Below, one piece after another: positions 36,641 to 50,892 of a stretch of 64,000 nt of DNA. The stretch lies in NCBI GenBank assembly GCA_028752905.1, contig JAQNBH010000003.1, positions 33,220,222 through 33,284,221 on the forward strand, written 5' to 3'. Origin of the DNA: Cladorhizidae sp. MBARI D1340-BT2. Lineage: Eukaryota; Porifera; Demospongiae; Poecilosclerida; Cladorhizidae. The notes beneath the pieces are model-generated. The model saw only the letters and a program-made list of their open reading frames with translations, did no database searches and was not told the DNA's origin. Numbering within the stretch: position 1 is the stretch's first letter; the number at the start of each line of letters is the position of its first letter. A program made the translations under genes and the position numbers.

Positions 36641-39600
36641 TAAGAGGCAACCACATGTCTCCCGTACAGACCTACTCTCTCACTGGTGCCATTAGCTAAC
36701 TCAGAGACAATCACATGTCTCCTGTACAGACCTACTCTCTCACTGGTGCCATGAGCTAACTCAGAGGCAACCACATGTCTCCTGTACAGACCAACTCTCT
36801 CACTGGTGCCATGAGCTAACTCAGAGGCAACCACATGTCTCCTGTACAGACCTACTCTCTCACTGATACCATGAGCTAATTCAGAGGCAACCACATGTCT
36901 CCCGTACAGACCTACTCTCTCACTGGTGCCATGAGCTAACTCAGAGGCAACCACATGTCTCCCGTACAGACCTACTCTCTCACTGGTGCCATGAGCTAAG
37001 TCAGAGGCAATCACATGTCTCCCGTACAGACCTACTCTCTCACTGGTGCCATGAGCTAACTCAGAGGCAACTATGTGTCTCCCATACAGACCTACTTCTC
37101 ACTGGTGCCATGAGCTAACTCAGAGGGAACCACATGTCTCCCGTACAGACCTACTCTCTCAGTGGTGCCATGAGCTAACTCGGAGGCAACCACATGTCTC
37201 CCGTACAGACCTACTCTCTCACTGGTGCCATGAGCTAACTCAGAGGCAACCACATTTCTCCTGTACAGATTTACTCTCTCACTGGTGCCATGAGCAAATT
37301 CAGAGGTAACCACATGTCTCCTGTACAGACCTGTACTCTCTCACTGATACCATGAGCTAACTCAGAGGCAACCACATGTCTCCCCTACAGACCTACTCAC
37401 TGGTGCCATGAGCTAACTCAGAGGCAACTACGTGTCTCCCATACAGACCTACTCTCTCACTGGTGCCATGAGCTAACTCAGAGGCAACCACATGTCTCCC
37501 GTACAGACCTACTCTCTCACTGGTGCCATGAGAGGCAACCACATGTCTCCCATACAGACCTATGTACTCTCTCACTGGTGCCATGAGCTAACTCAGAGGC
37601 AACCACATGTCTCCTGTACAGACCTACTCTCTCACTGGTACCATGAGCTAACTCAGAGGCAACCACATGTCTCCCGTAAGGCCTACTCTCTCACTGGTGC
37701 CATGAGCTAACTCAGAGGCAACCACATGTCTCCCGTACTGACCTACTCTCTCACTGGTGCCATGAGCTAACTCAGAGGCAACCACATGTCTCCCGTACAG
37801 ACCTACTCTCTCACTGGTGCCATGAGCTAACTAAGAGGCAACCACATGTCTCCCATACAGAACTACTCTCTCACTGGTGCCATGAGCTACCTCAGAGGCA
37901 ACCACATGTCTCCCGTACAGACCTTCTCTCTCACTGGTGCCATGAGCTAACTCAGAGGCAACCACATGTCTCCTGTACAGACCTACTCTCTCACTGGTGC
38001 CATGCGCTAACTCAGAGGCAACCACATGTCTCCCGTACAGACCTATGTACTCTCTCACTGGTGCCATGAGCTAACTCAGAGGCAACCACATGTCTCCAGT
38101 ACAGACCTACTCTCTCACTGGTGCCATGTGCTAACTCAGAGGCAACCACATGTCTCCCGTACAGACCTACTCTCTCACTGGTGCCATGAGCTAATTCAGA
38201 GGCAACCACATGTCTCCCATACAGACCTACTCTCTCACTATTGCCATGAGCTAATTCAGAGGCAACCACATGTCTCCCATACAGACCTACTCTCTCACTG
38301 GTGCCATGAGCTAACTCAGAGGCAACCACATGTCTCCCGTACAGACCTACTCTCTCACTGTTGCCATGAGCTAACTCAGAGGCAACTACATGTCTCCCGT
38401 ACACACCTACTCTCTCACTGGTGCCATGATCTAACTCAGAGGCAAACACATGTCTCCCGTACAGACCTATTCTCTCACTGGTGCCATGAGCTAACTCAGA
38501 GGCAACCACATGTCTCCCGTACAGACCTACTCTCTCACTGGCGCTATGAGCTAACTCAGAGGCAACCACATGTCTCCCGTACAGACCTACTCTCTCACTG
38601 GTGCCATGAGCTAACTAAGAGGCAACCACATGTCTCCCGTACAGACCTACTCTCTCACTGGTGCCATTAGCTAACTCAGAGACAATCACATGTCCCCTGT
38701 ACAGACCTACTCTCTCACTGGTGCCATGAGCTAACTCAGAGGCAAACACATGTCTCCCGTACAGACCTACTCTCTCACTGGTGCCATGAGAGGCAACCAC
38801 ATGTCTCCCGTACAGACCTATGTACTCTCTCACTGGTGCCATGAGCTAACTCAGAGGCAACCACATAGTCTCCTGTACAGACCTACTCTCTCACTGGTGC
38901 CATGAGCTAACTCAGAGGCAACTACATGTCTCCTGTACAGACCTACTCTCTCACTGGTACCATGAGCTAACTCAGAGGCTACCACATGTCTCCCGTATGG
39001 CCTACTCTCTCACTGGTGCCATGAGCTAACTCAGAGGCAACCACATGTCTCCCATACAGACCTACTCTCTCACTGGTGCCATGATCTAACTCAGAGGCAA
39101 ACATATGTCTCCCGTACAGACCTTCTCTCTCACTGGTGCCATGAGCTAACTCAGAGGCAACTACATGTCTCCAGTACAGACCTACTCTCTCACTGGCGCC
39201 ATGAGCTAACTCAGAGGCAACCACATGTCTCCCGTACAGACCTACTTTCTCACTGGTGCCATGAGCTAATTAAGAGGCAACCACATGTCTCCCGTACAGA
39301 CCTACTCTCTCACTGGTGCCATTAGCTAACTCAGAAACAATCACATGTCTCCTGTACAGACCTACTCTCTCACTGGTGCCATGAGCTAACTCAGAGGCAA
39401 CCACATGTCTCCTGTACAGACCAACTCTCTCACTGGTGCCATGAGCTAACTCAGAGGAAACCACATGTCTCCTGTACAGACCTACTCTCTCACTGATACC
39501 ATGAGCTAACTCAGAGGCAACCACATGTCTCCCGTACAGACCTACTCTCTCACTGGTGCCATGAGCTAACTCAGAGGCAACCACATGTCTCCCGTACAGA

Positions 39601-40635
39601 CCTACTCTCTCACTGGTGCCATGAGCTAACTCAGAGGCAACCACATGTCTCCCGTACAGACCTACTCTCTCACTGGTGCCATGAGCTAAGTCAGAGGCAA
39701 CCACATGTCTCCCGTACAGACCTACTCTCTCACTGGTGCCATGAGCTAACTCAGAGGCAACCACATGTCTCCCGTACAGACCTACTCTCTCACTGTTGCC
39801 ATGAGGTAACTCAGAGGCAACCACATGTCTCCCGTACAGACCTACTCACTCACCGGTGCCATGCGCTAACTCAGAGGCAACCACATGTCTCCCGTACAAA
39901 CCTACTCTCTCACTGGTGCCATGAGCTAACTCATAGGCAACCACATGTCTCCCGTACAGACCTACTCTCTCACTGGTGCCATCAGCTAACTCAGAGGCAA
40001 CCACATGTCTCCCGTACAGACATACTCTCTCACTTGTGCCACGAGCTAACTCAGAGGCAACCACATGTCTCCCGTACAGACCTACTCTCATACTGGTGCC
40101 ATGAGCTAACTCAGAGGCACCCACATGTCTCCCGTACAGACCTACTCTCTCACTGGTGCCATGAGCTAACTCAGAGGCAACCACATGTCTCCCGTACAGA
40201 CCTTCTCTCTCACTGGTGCCATGATCTAACTCAGAGGCAACCACATGTCTCCCGTACAGACCTACTCTCTCACTGGTGCCATGAGCTAACTCAGAGGCAA
40301 CCACATGCCTCCCGTACAGACCTACTCTCCCACTGGTGCCATAAGCTAACTCAGAGGCAACCACATGTCTCCCGCAGAGACCTACTCTCTCACTGGTGCC
40401 ATGAGCTAACTCAGAGGCAACCACATGTCTCCCATACAGACCTACTCTCCCACTGGTGCCATGAGCTAACTTAGAGACAGCCACATGTCTCCCATTCAGA
40501 CCTACTCTCTCATTGGTGCCATGAGCTAACTCAGAGGCAACCACATGTCTCCCGTACAGACCTACTCTCTCAGTGGTGCCATGAGCTAACTCGGAGGCAA
40601 TCACATGTCTCCCGTACAGACCTACTCTCTCACTG
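36641..40635. repeat. Mosaic HOR segment
   Basis: The landmarks are 62 (37332), 56 (37392), 55 (37559), 59 (37676), 64 (38042), 55 (38818), 61 (38873) and 59 (38995), then about 29 plain 60-mers. A unique 1-bp deletion, CCTACTTCTCAC, lies near 37094. From 39270 it parallels 30187 onward (offset 9,083 bp). From 39846 it parallels 47729 onward (offset 7,883 bp), including the CACCCACATG and GCCACGAGCT monomers. Confidence 0.8.
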
Positions 40636-43600
40636 GTGCCATGAGCTAACTCAGAGGCAACCACATGTCTCCAGTACAGACCTACTCTCTCACTGGTGCC
40701 ATGAGAGGCAACCACATGTCTCCCGTACAGACCTATGTACTCTCTCACTGGTGCCATGAGCTAACTCAGAGGCAACCACATGTCTTTCGTACAGACCTAC
40801 TCTCTCACTGGTGCCATGAAATAACTCAGAGGCAACCACATGTCTCCCGTACAGACCTACTCTCTCACTGCTGCCATGAGCTAACTCAGAGGCAACCACA
40901 TGTCTCCCGTACAGACCTACTCTCTCACTGGTGCCATGAGCTAACTCAGAGGCAACTACATGTCTCCCGTACAGACCTACTCTCTCACTGGTGCCATGAT
41001 CTAACTCAGAGGCAACCACATGTCTCCCGTACAGACCTACTCTCTCACTGGTGCCATGAGCTAACTCAGAGGCAATCAGATGTCTCCCGTACAGACCTAC
41101 TCTCTCACTGGCGCCATGAGCTAACTCAGAGGCAACCACATGTCTCCCGTACAGACCTACTCTCTCACTGGTGCCATGAGCTAACTAAGAGGCAACCACA
41201 TGTCTCCCGTACAGACCTACTCTCTCACTGGTGCCATTAGCTAACTCATAGACAATCACATGTCCCCTGTACAGACCTATTCTCTCACTGGTGCCATGAG
41301 CTAACTCAGAGGCAACCACATGTCTCCTGTACAGACCTACTCTCTCACTGGTGCCATGAGCTAACTCAGAGGCAACCACATGTCTCCTGTACAGACCTAC
41401 TCTCTCACTGGTGCCATGAGCTAACTCAGAGACAACCACATGTCTCCCTTAAGGTCAACTCTCTCACTGGTGCCATGAGCTAACTCAGAGGCAACCACAT
41501 GTCTCCCGTACAGACCTACTCTCTCACTGATGCCATGAGCAAACTCAGAGGCAACCACATGTCTCCCGTACAGACCTACTCTCTCACTGGTGCCATGAGC
41601 TAACTCAGTGGCAACCACATGTCTCCCATACAGACCTACTCACTGATGCCATGAGCTAACTCAGAGGCAACTACGTGTCTCCCATACAGACCTACTCTCT
41701 CACTGGTGCCATGAGCTAACTCAGAGGCAACCACATGTCTCCAATACAGACCTACTCTCTCACTGGTGCCATAAGAGGCAACCACATGTCTCCCGTACAG
41801 ACCTATGTACTATCTCACTGGTGCCATGAGCTAACACAGAGGCAACCACATGTCTCCTGTACAGACCTATTCTCTCACTGGTGCCATGAGCTAACTCAGA
41901 GGCAACCACATGTCTCCTGTACAGACCTACTCTCTCACTGGTACCATGAGCTAACTCAGAGGCAACCACATGTCTCCCGTAGGGCCTACTCTCTCACTGG
42001 TGCCATGAGCTAACTCAGAGGCAACCACATGTCTCCCGTACAGACCTACTCTCTCACTGGTGCCATGATCTAACTCAGAGGCAACCATATGTCTCCTGTA
42101 CAGACCTACTCTCTCACTGGTGCCATGAGCTAACTCAGAGGCAACTACATGTCTCCAGTACAGACCTACTCTCTCACTGGCGCCATGAGCTAACTCAGAG
42201 GCAACCACATGTCTCCTGTACAGACCTACTTTCTCACTGGTGCCATGAGCTAACTAAGAGGCAACCACATGTCTCCCGTACAGACCTACTCTCTCACTGG
42301 TGCCATGAGCTAACTCATAGGCAACCACATGTCTCCCGTACAGACCTACTCTCTCACTGGTGCCATCAGCTAACTCAGAGGCAACCACATGTCTCCCGTA
42401 CAAACATACTCTCTCACTGGTGCCACGAGCTAACTCAGAGGCAACCACATGTCTCCCGTACAGACCTACTCTCACACTGGTGCCATGAGCTAACTCAGAG
42501 GCACCCACATGTCTCTCGTACAGACCTACTCTCTCACTGGTGCCATGAGCTAACTCAGAGGCAACCACATGTCTCCCGTACAGACCTACTCTCTCATTGG
42601 TGCCATGATCTAACTCAGAGGCAACCACATGTCTCCCGTACAGACCTACTCTCTCACTGATGCCATGAGCTAACTCAGAGGCAACCACATGCCTCCCGTA
42701 CAGACCTACTCTCCCACTGGTGCCATAAGCTAACTCAGAGGCAACCACATGTCTCCCGCACAGACCTACTCTCCGACTGGTGCCATGAGCTAACTCAGAG
42801 GCAACCACATGTCTCCCGTACAGACCTACTCTCCCACTGGTGCCATGAGCTAACTTAGAGACAACCACATGTCTCCCATACAGACCTACTCTCTCATTGG
42901 TGCCATGAGATAACTCAGAGGCAACCACATGTCTCCCGTACAGACCTACTCTCTCAGTGGTGCCATGAGCTAAATCGGAGGCAACCACATGTCTCCCGTA
43001 CAGACCTACTCTCTCACTGGTGCCATGAGCTAACTCAGAGGCAACCACATGTCTCCAGTACAGACCTACTCTCTCACTGGTGCCATGAGAGGCAACCACA
43101 TGTCTCCCGTACAGACATATGTACTCTCTCAATGGTGCCATGAGCTAACTCAGAGGCAACCACATGTCTCCTGTATAGACCTACTCTCTCACTGGTGCCA
43201 TGAGCTAACTCAGAGGCAACCATATGTCTCCTGTACAGACCTACTCTCTCACTGGTACCATGAGCTAACTCAGAGGCAACCACATGTCTCCCGTAAGGCC
43301 TACTCTCTCACTGGTGCCATGAGCTAACTCAGAGGCAACCACATGTCTCCCGTACTAACCTACTCTCTCACTGGTGCCATGAGCTAACTCAGAGGCAACC
43401 ACATGTCTCCCGTACAGACCTACTCTCTCACTGGTGCCATGAGCTAACTAAGAGGCAACCACATGTCTCCCGTACAGACCTTCTCTCTCACTGGTGCCAT
43501 GAGCTAACTCAGAGGCAACCACATGTCTCCCGTACAGACGTACTCTCTCACTGGTGCCATGCGCTTACTCAGAGGCAACCACTTGTCTCCCATACAGACC

Positions 43601-43797
43601 TATGTACTCTCTCACTGGTGCCATGAGCTAACTCAGAGACAACCACATGTCTCCCGTACAGACCTACTCTCTCACTGGTGCCATGTGCTAACTCAGAGGC
43701 AACCACATGTCTCCCGTACAGACCTACTCTCTCACTGGTGCCATGAGCTAATTCAAAGGCAACCACATGTCTCCCGTACAGACCTACTCTCTCACTA
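40636..43797. repeat. 3,162-bp tandem duplication, copy 1
   Basis: Matches 43798-46899 at a 3,162-bp offset (53 monomers - 18 nt, matching landmarks 55, 59, 56, 55, 59, 55, 59, 64). Differences seen include 42216 T / 45378 C, CAAACATAC / CAGACATAC near 42402, and GCTGCC / GGTGCC near 40871. Rare shared variants are CTTTCGTAC followed by ATGAAATAACTC, CCTTAAGGTCAAC, GTAGGGCC and the single-base change TATAGACC. Confidence 0.92.
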
Positions 43798-46700
43798 GTG
43801 CCATGAGCTAACTCAGAGGCAACCACATGTCTCCAGTACAGACCTACTCTCTCACTGGTGCCATGAGAGGCAACCACATGTCTCCCGTACAGACCTATGT
43901 ACTCTCTCACTGTTGCCATGAGCTAACTCAGAGGCAACCACATGTCTTTCGTACAGACCTACTCTCTCACTGGTGCCATGAAATAACTCAGAGGCAACCA
44001 CATGTCTCCCGTACAGACCTACTCTCTCACTGGTGCCATGAGCTAACTCAGAGGCAACCACATGTCTCCCGTACAGACCTACTCTCTCACTGGTGCCATG
44101 AGCTAACTCAGAGGCAACTACATGTCTCCCGTACAGACCTACTCTCTCACTGGTGCCATGATCTAACTCAGAGGCAACCACATGTCTCCCGTACAGACCT
44201 ACTCTCTCACTGGTGCCATGAGCTAACTCAGAGGCAATCAGATGTCTCCCGTACAGACCTACTCTCTCACTGGCGCCATGAGCTAACTCAGAGGCAACCA
44301 CATGTCTCCCGTACAGACCTACTCTCTCACTGGTGCCATGAGCTAACTAAGAGGCAACCACATGTCTCCCGTACAGACCTACTCTCTCACTGGTGCCATT
44401 AGCTAACTCATAGACAATCACATGTCCCCTGTACAGACCTATTCTCTCACTGGTGCCATGAGCTAACTCAGAGGCAACCACATGTCTCCTGTACAGACCT
44501 ACTCTCTCACTGGTGCCATGAGCTAACTCAGAGGCAACCACATGTCTCCTGTACAGACCTACTCTCTCACTGGTGCCATGAGCTAACTCAGAGACAACCA
44601 CATGTCTCCCTTAAGGTCAACTCTCTCACTGGTGCCATGAGCTAACTCAGAGGCAACCACATGTCTCCCGTACAGACCTACTCTCTCACTGATGCCATGA
44701 GCAAACTCAGAGGCAACCACATGTCTCCCGTACAGACCTACTCTCTCACTGGTGCCATGAGCTAACTCAGTGGCAACCACATGTCTCCCATACAGACCTA
44801 CTCACTGGTGCCATGAGCTAACTCAGAGGCAACTACGTGTCTCCCATACAGACCTACTCTCTCACTGGTGCCATGAGCTAACTCAGAGGCAACCACATGT
44901 CTCCAATACAGACCTACTCTCTCACTGGTGCCATAAGAGGCAACCACATGTCTCCCGTACAGACCTATGTACTATCTCACTGGTGCCATGAGCTAACACA
45001 GAGGCAACCACATGTCTCCTGTACAGACCTATTCTCTCACTGGTGCCATGAGCTAACTCAGAGGCAACCACATGTCTCCTGTACAGACCTACTCTCTCAC
45101 TGGTACCATGAGCTAACTCAGAGGCAACCACATGTCTCCCGTAGGGCCTACTCTCTCACTGGTGCCATGAGCTAACTCAGAGGCAACCACATGTCTCCCG
45201 TACAGACCTACTCTCTCACTGGTGCCATGATCTAACTCAGAGGCAACCATATGTCTCCTGTACAGACCTACTCTCTCACTGGTGCCATGAGCTAACTCAG
45301 AGGCAACTACATGTCTCCAGTACAGACCTACTCTCTCACTGGCGCCATGAGCTAACTCAGAGGCAACCACATGTCTCCCGTACAGACCTACTTTCTCACT
45401 GGTGCCATGAGCTAACTAAGAGGCAACCACATGTCTCCCGTACAGACCTACTCTCTCACTGGTGCCATGAGCTAACTCATAGGCAACCACATCTCTCCCG
45501 TACAGACCTACTCTCTCACTGGTGCCATCAGCTAACTCAGAGGCAACCACATGTCTCCCGTACAGACATACTCTCTCACTGGTGCCACGAGCTAACTCAG
45601 AGGCAACCACATGTCTCCCGTACAGACCTACTCTCACACTGGTGCCATGAGCTAACTCATAGGCACCCACATGTCTCTCGTACAGACCTACTCTCTCACT
45701 GGTGCCATGAGCTAACTCAGAGGCAACCACATGTCTCCCGTACAGACCTACTCTCTCATTGGTGCCATGATCTAACTCAGAGGCAACCACATGTCTCCCG
45801 TACAGACCTACTCTCTCACTGATGCCATGAGCTAACTCAGAGGCAACCACATGCCTCCCGTACAGACCTACTCTCCCACTGGTGCCATAAGCTAACTCAG
45901 AGGCAACCACATGTCTCCCGCACAGACCTACTCTCCGACTGGTGCCATGAGCTAACTCAGAGGCAACCACATGTCTCCCGTACAGACCTACTCTCCCACT
46001 GGTGCCATGAGCTAACTTAGAGACAACCACATGTCTCCCATACAGACCTACTCTCTCATTGGTGCCATGAGATAACTCAGAGGCAACCACATGTCTCCCG
46101 TACAGACCTACTCTCTCAGTGGTGCCATGAGCTAAATCGGAGGCAACCACATGTCTCCCGTACAGACCTACTCTCTCACTGGTGCCATGAGCTAACTCAG
46201 AGGCAACCACATGTCTCCAGTACAGACCTACTCTCTCACTGGTGCCATGAGAGGCAACCACATGTCTCCCGTACAGACATATGTACTCTCTCAATGGTGC
46301 CATGAGCTAACTCAGAGGCAACCACATGTCTCCTGTATAGACCTACTCTCTCACTGGTGCCATGAGCTAACTCAGAGGCAACCATATGTCTCCTGTACAG
46401 ACCTACTCTCTCACTGGTACCATGAGCTAACTCAGAGGCAACCACATGTCTCCCGTAAGGCCTACTCTCTCACTGGTGCCATGAGCTAACTCAGAGGCAA
46501 CCACATGTCTCCCGTACTAACCTACTCTCTCACTGGTGCCATGAGCTAACTCAGAGGCAACCACATGTCTCCCGTACAGACCTACTCTCTCACTGGTGCC
46601 ATGAGCTAACTAAGAGGCAACCACATGTCTCCCGTACAGACCTTCTCTCTCACTGGTGCCATGAGCTAACTCAGAGGCAACCACATGTCTCCCGTACAGA

Positions 46701-46899
46701 CGTACTCTCTCACTGGTGCCATGCGCTTACTCAGAGGCAACCACATGTCTCCCGTACAGACCTATGTACTCTCTCACTGGTGCCATGAGCTAACTCAGAA
46801 ACAACCACATGTCTCCCGTACAGACCTACTCTCTCACTGGTGCCATGTGCTAATTCAAAGGCAACCACATGTCTCCCGTACAGACCTACTCTCTCACTA
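43798..46899. repeat. 3,162-bp tandem duplication, copy 2 (one monomer shorter)
   Basis: Abuts copy 1. Near 46845 it lacks one 60-bp monomer: the ATGTGCTAA start is fused directly to the TTCAAAGGC monomer, so a crossover or slippage event removed exactly one repeat after the block was duplicated. Confidence 0.9.
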
Positions 46900-48456
46900 G
46901 TGCCATGAGCTAACTCAGAGGCAACCACATGTCTCCCGTACAGACCTACTCTCTCACTGGTGCCATGAGCTAACTCAGAGGCAACCACATGTCTCCTGTA
47001 CAGACCTACTCTCTCACTGGTGCCATGAGCTAACTCAGAGGCAACCACATGTCTCCCGTACAGACCTACTCCCTCACTGGTGCCATGATCTAACTCAGAG
47101 GCAACCACATGTCTCCCGTACAGACCTACTCTCTCACTGGTCCATGAGCTAACTCAGAGGCAACCACATGTCTCCCATACAGACCTACTCGATCACTGGC
47201 GCCATGAGCTAACTCAGAGGCAACCACACGTCTCCCGTACAGACCTACTCTCTCACTGATGCCATGAGCTAATTAAGAGGCAACCACATGTCTCCCGTAC
47301 AGACCTACTCTCTCACTGGTGCCATTAGCTAACTCAGAGACAATCACATGTCTCCTGTACAGACCTACTCTCTCACTGGTGCCATGAGCTAACTCAGAGG
47401 CAACCACATGTCTCCTGTACAGACCTACACTCTCACTGGTGCCATGAGCTAACTCAGAGGCAACCACATGTCTCCTGTACAGACCTACTCTCTCACTGGT
47501 GCCATGAGCTAACTCAGAGGCAACTACATGTCTCCCGTACAGACCTACTCTCTCACTGGTGCCATGAGCTAAGTCAGAGGCAACCACATGTCTCCCGTAC
47601 AGACCTACTCTCTCACTGGTGCCATGAGCTAACTCAGAGGCAACCACATGTCTCCCATACAGACCTACTCTCTCACTGTTGCCATGAGGTAACTCAGAGG
47701 CAACCATATGTCTCCCGTACAGACCTACTCACTCACTGGTGCCATGCGCTAACTCAGAGGCAACCACATGTCTCCCGTACAAACCTACTCTCTCACTAGT
47801 GCCATGAGCTAACTCATAGGCAACCACATGTCTCCCGTACAGACCTACTCTCTCACTGGTGCCATCAGCTAACTCAGAGGCAACCACATGTCTCCCGTAC
47901 AGACATACTCTCTCACTGGTGCCACGAGCTAACTCAGAGGCAACCACATGTCTCCCGTACAGACCTACTCTCACACTGGTGCCATGAGCTAACTCAGAGG
48001 CACCCACATGTCTCCCGTACAGACCTACTCTCTCACTTGTGCCATGAGCTAACTCAGAGGCAACCACATGTCTCCCGTACAGACCTACTCTCTCACTGGT
48101 GCCATGATCTAACTCAGAGGCAACCACATGTCTCCCATACAGACCTACTCTCTCACTGGTGCCATGAGCTAACTCAGAGGCAACCACATGCCTCCCGTAC
48201 AGACCTACTCTCCCACTGGTGCCATAAGCTAACTCAGAGGCAACCACATGTCTCCCGCAGAGACCTACTCTCCCACTGGTGCCATGAGCTAACTCAGAGG
48301 CAACCACATGTCTCCCGTACAGACCTACTCTCCCACTGGTGCCATGAGCTAACTTAGAGACAGCCACATGTCTCCCATTCAGACCTACTCTCTCATTGGT
48401 GCCATGAGCTAACTCAGAGGCAACCACATGTCTCCCGTACAGACCTACTCTCTCAA
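46900..48456. repeat. Segment of mostly plain 60-mers before the 4,298-bp block
   Basis: The only length variant is the -1 monomer GGTCCATGAG near 47140. From 47729 it matches 39846 onward at an offset of 7,883 bp, and the match continues into the next block to about 49.9 kb. Confidence 0.8.
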
Positions 48457-48915
48457 TGGTGCCATGAGCTAACTCGGAGGCAACCACATGTCTCCCGTAC
48501 AGACCTACTCTCTCACTGGTGCCATGAGCTAACTCAGAGGCAACCACATGTCTCCAGTACAGACCTACTCTCTCACTGGTGCCATGAGAGGCAACCACAT
48601 GTCTCCCGTACAGACCTATGTACTCTCACACTGGTGCCATGAGCTAACTCAGAGGCAACCACATGTCTTTCGTACAGACCTACTCTCTCACTGGTGCCAT
48701 GAAATAACTCAGAGGCAACCACATGTCTCCCGTACAGACCTACTCTCTCACTGGTGCCATGAGCTAACTCAGAGGCAACCACATGTCTCCCGTACAGACC
48801 TACTCTCTCACTGGTGCCATGAGCTAACTCAGAGGCAACTACATGTCTCCCGTACAGACCTACTCTCTCACTGGTGCCATGATCTAACTCAGAGGCAACC
48901 ACATGTCTCCCGTAC

Positions 48916-50892
48916 AGACCTACTCTCTCACTGGTGCCATGAGCTAACTCAGAGGCAACCACATGTCTCCCGTACAGACCTACTCTCTCACTGGCGCCAT
49001 GAGCTAACTCAGAGGCAACCACATGTCTCCCGTACAGACCTACTCTCTCACTGGTGCCATGAGCTAACTAAGAGGCAACCACATGTCTCCCGTACAGACC
49101 TACTCTCTCACTGCTGCCATTAGCTAACACAGAGACAATCACATGTCCCCTGCACAGACCTACTCTCTCACTGGTGCCATGAGCTAACTCAGAGGCAACC
49201 ACATGTCTCCTGTACAGACCTACTCTCTCACTGGTGCCATGAGCTAACTCAGAGGCAACCATATGTCTCCTGTACAGACCTACTCTCTCACTGGTGCCAT
49301 GAGCTAACTCAGAGACAACCACATGTCTCCCGTAAGGTCTACTCTCTCACTGGTGCCATGAGCTAACTCAGAGGCAACCACATGTCTCCCGTACAGACCT
49401 ACTCTCTCACTGGTGCCATGAGCTAACTCAGAGGCAACCACATGTCTCCCGTACAGACCTACTCTCTCACTGGTGCCATGAGCTAACTCAGTGGCAACCA
49501 CATGTCTCCCATACAGACCTACTCACTGGTGCCATGAGCTAACTCAGAGGCAACTACGTGTCTCCCATACAGACCTACTCTCTCACTGGTGCCATGAGCT
49601 AACTCAGAGGCAACCACATGTCTCCCGTACAGACCTACTCTCTCACTGGTGCCATGAGAGGCAACCACATGTCTCCCGTACAGACCTATGTACTATCTTA
49701 CTGGTGCCATGAGCTAACACAGAGGCAACCACATGTCTCCTGTACAGACCTATTCTCTCACTGGTGCCATGAGCTAACTCAGAGGCAACCACATGTCTCC
49801 TGTACAGACCTACTCTCTCACTGGTACCATGAGCTAACTCAGAGGCAACCACATGTCTCCCGTATGGCCTACTCTCTCACTGGTGCCATGAGCTAACTCA
49901 GAGGCACCCACATGTCTCCCGTACAGACCTACTCTCTCACTGGCGCCATGAGCTAACTCAGAGGCAACCACATGTCTCCCGTACAGACCTACTCTCTCAC
50001 TGGTGCCATGAGCTAACTAAGAGGCAACCACATGTCTCCCGTACAGACCTACTCTCTCACTGGTGCCATTAGCTAACTCAGAGACAATCACATGTCCCCT
50101 GTACAGACCTACTCTCTCACTGGTGCCATGAGCTAACTCAGAGGCAACCACATGTCTCCTGTACAGACCTACTCTATCACTGGTGCCATGAGCTAATTCA
50201 GAGGCAACCACATGTCTCCTGTACAGACCTACTCTCTCACTGGTGCCATGAGCTAACTCAGAGACAACCACATGTCTCCCGTAAGGTCTACTCTCTCACT
50301 GGTGCCATGAGCTAACTCAGAGGCAACCACATGTCTCCCGTACATACATACTCTCTCACTGGTGCCATGAGCTAACTCAGAGGCAACCACATGTCTCCCG
50401 TACAGACCTACTCTCTCACTGGTGCCATGAGCTAACTCAGTGGCAACCACATGTCTCCCATACAGACCTACTCACTGGTGCCATGAGCTAACTCAGAGGC
50501 AACTACGTGTCTCCCATACAGACCTACTCTCTCACTGGTGCCATGAGCTAACTCAGAGGCAACCACATGTCTCCCGTACAGACCTACTCTCTCACTGGTG
50601 CCATGAGAGGCAACCACATGTCTCCCGTACAGACCTATGTACTATCTTACTGGTGCCATGAGCTAACACAGAGGCAACCACATGTCTCCTGTACAGACCT
50701 ATTCTCTCACTGGTGCCATGAGCTAACTCAGAGGCAACCACATGTCTCCTGTACAGACATACTCTCTCACTGGTACCATGAGCTAACTCAGAGGCAACCA
50801 CATGTCTCCCGTATGGCCTACTCTCTCACTGGTGCCATGAGCTAACTCAGAGGCAACCACATGTCTCCCGTACAGACCTACTCTCTCACTGG
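48916..50892. repeat. Nested 949-bp tandem duplication (first instance)
   Basis: Bases 48916 to about 49943 match 49865 to about 50892 at a 949-bp offset (16 monomers - 11 nt: 59, 56, 55, 59). The sister region 53214-55190 has the same structure, so the 949-bp event came before the 4,298-bp event. Confidence 0.9.
49485..49894. repeat. Exemplar 56-55-59 module (right-hand subtype)
   Basis: This module has neither 62-mer nor 61-mer. The monomer between the 55- and 59-mers often reads CCTATTCTC, and ACTATCTTAC or ACTATCTCAC follows the TGTA insertion. Copies start near 41635, 44797, 49521, 50468, 53817 and 54766. None lies left of 41 kb. Confidence 0.88.
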
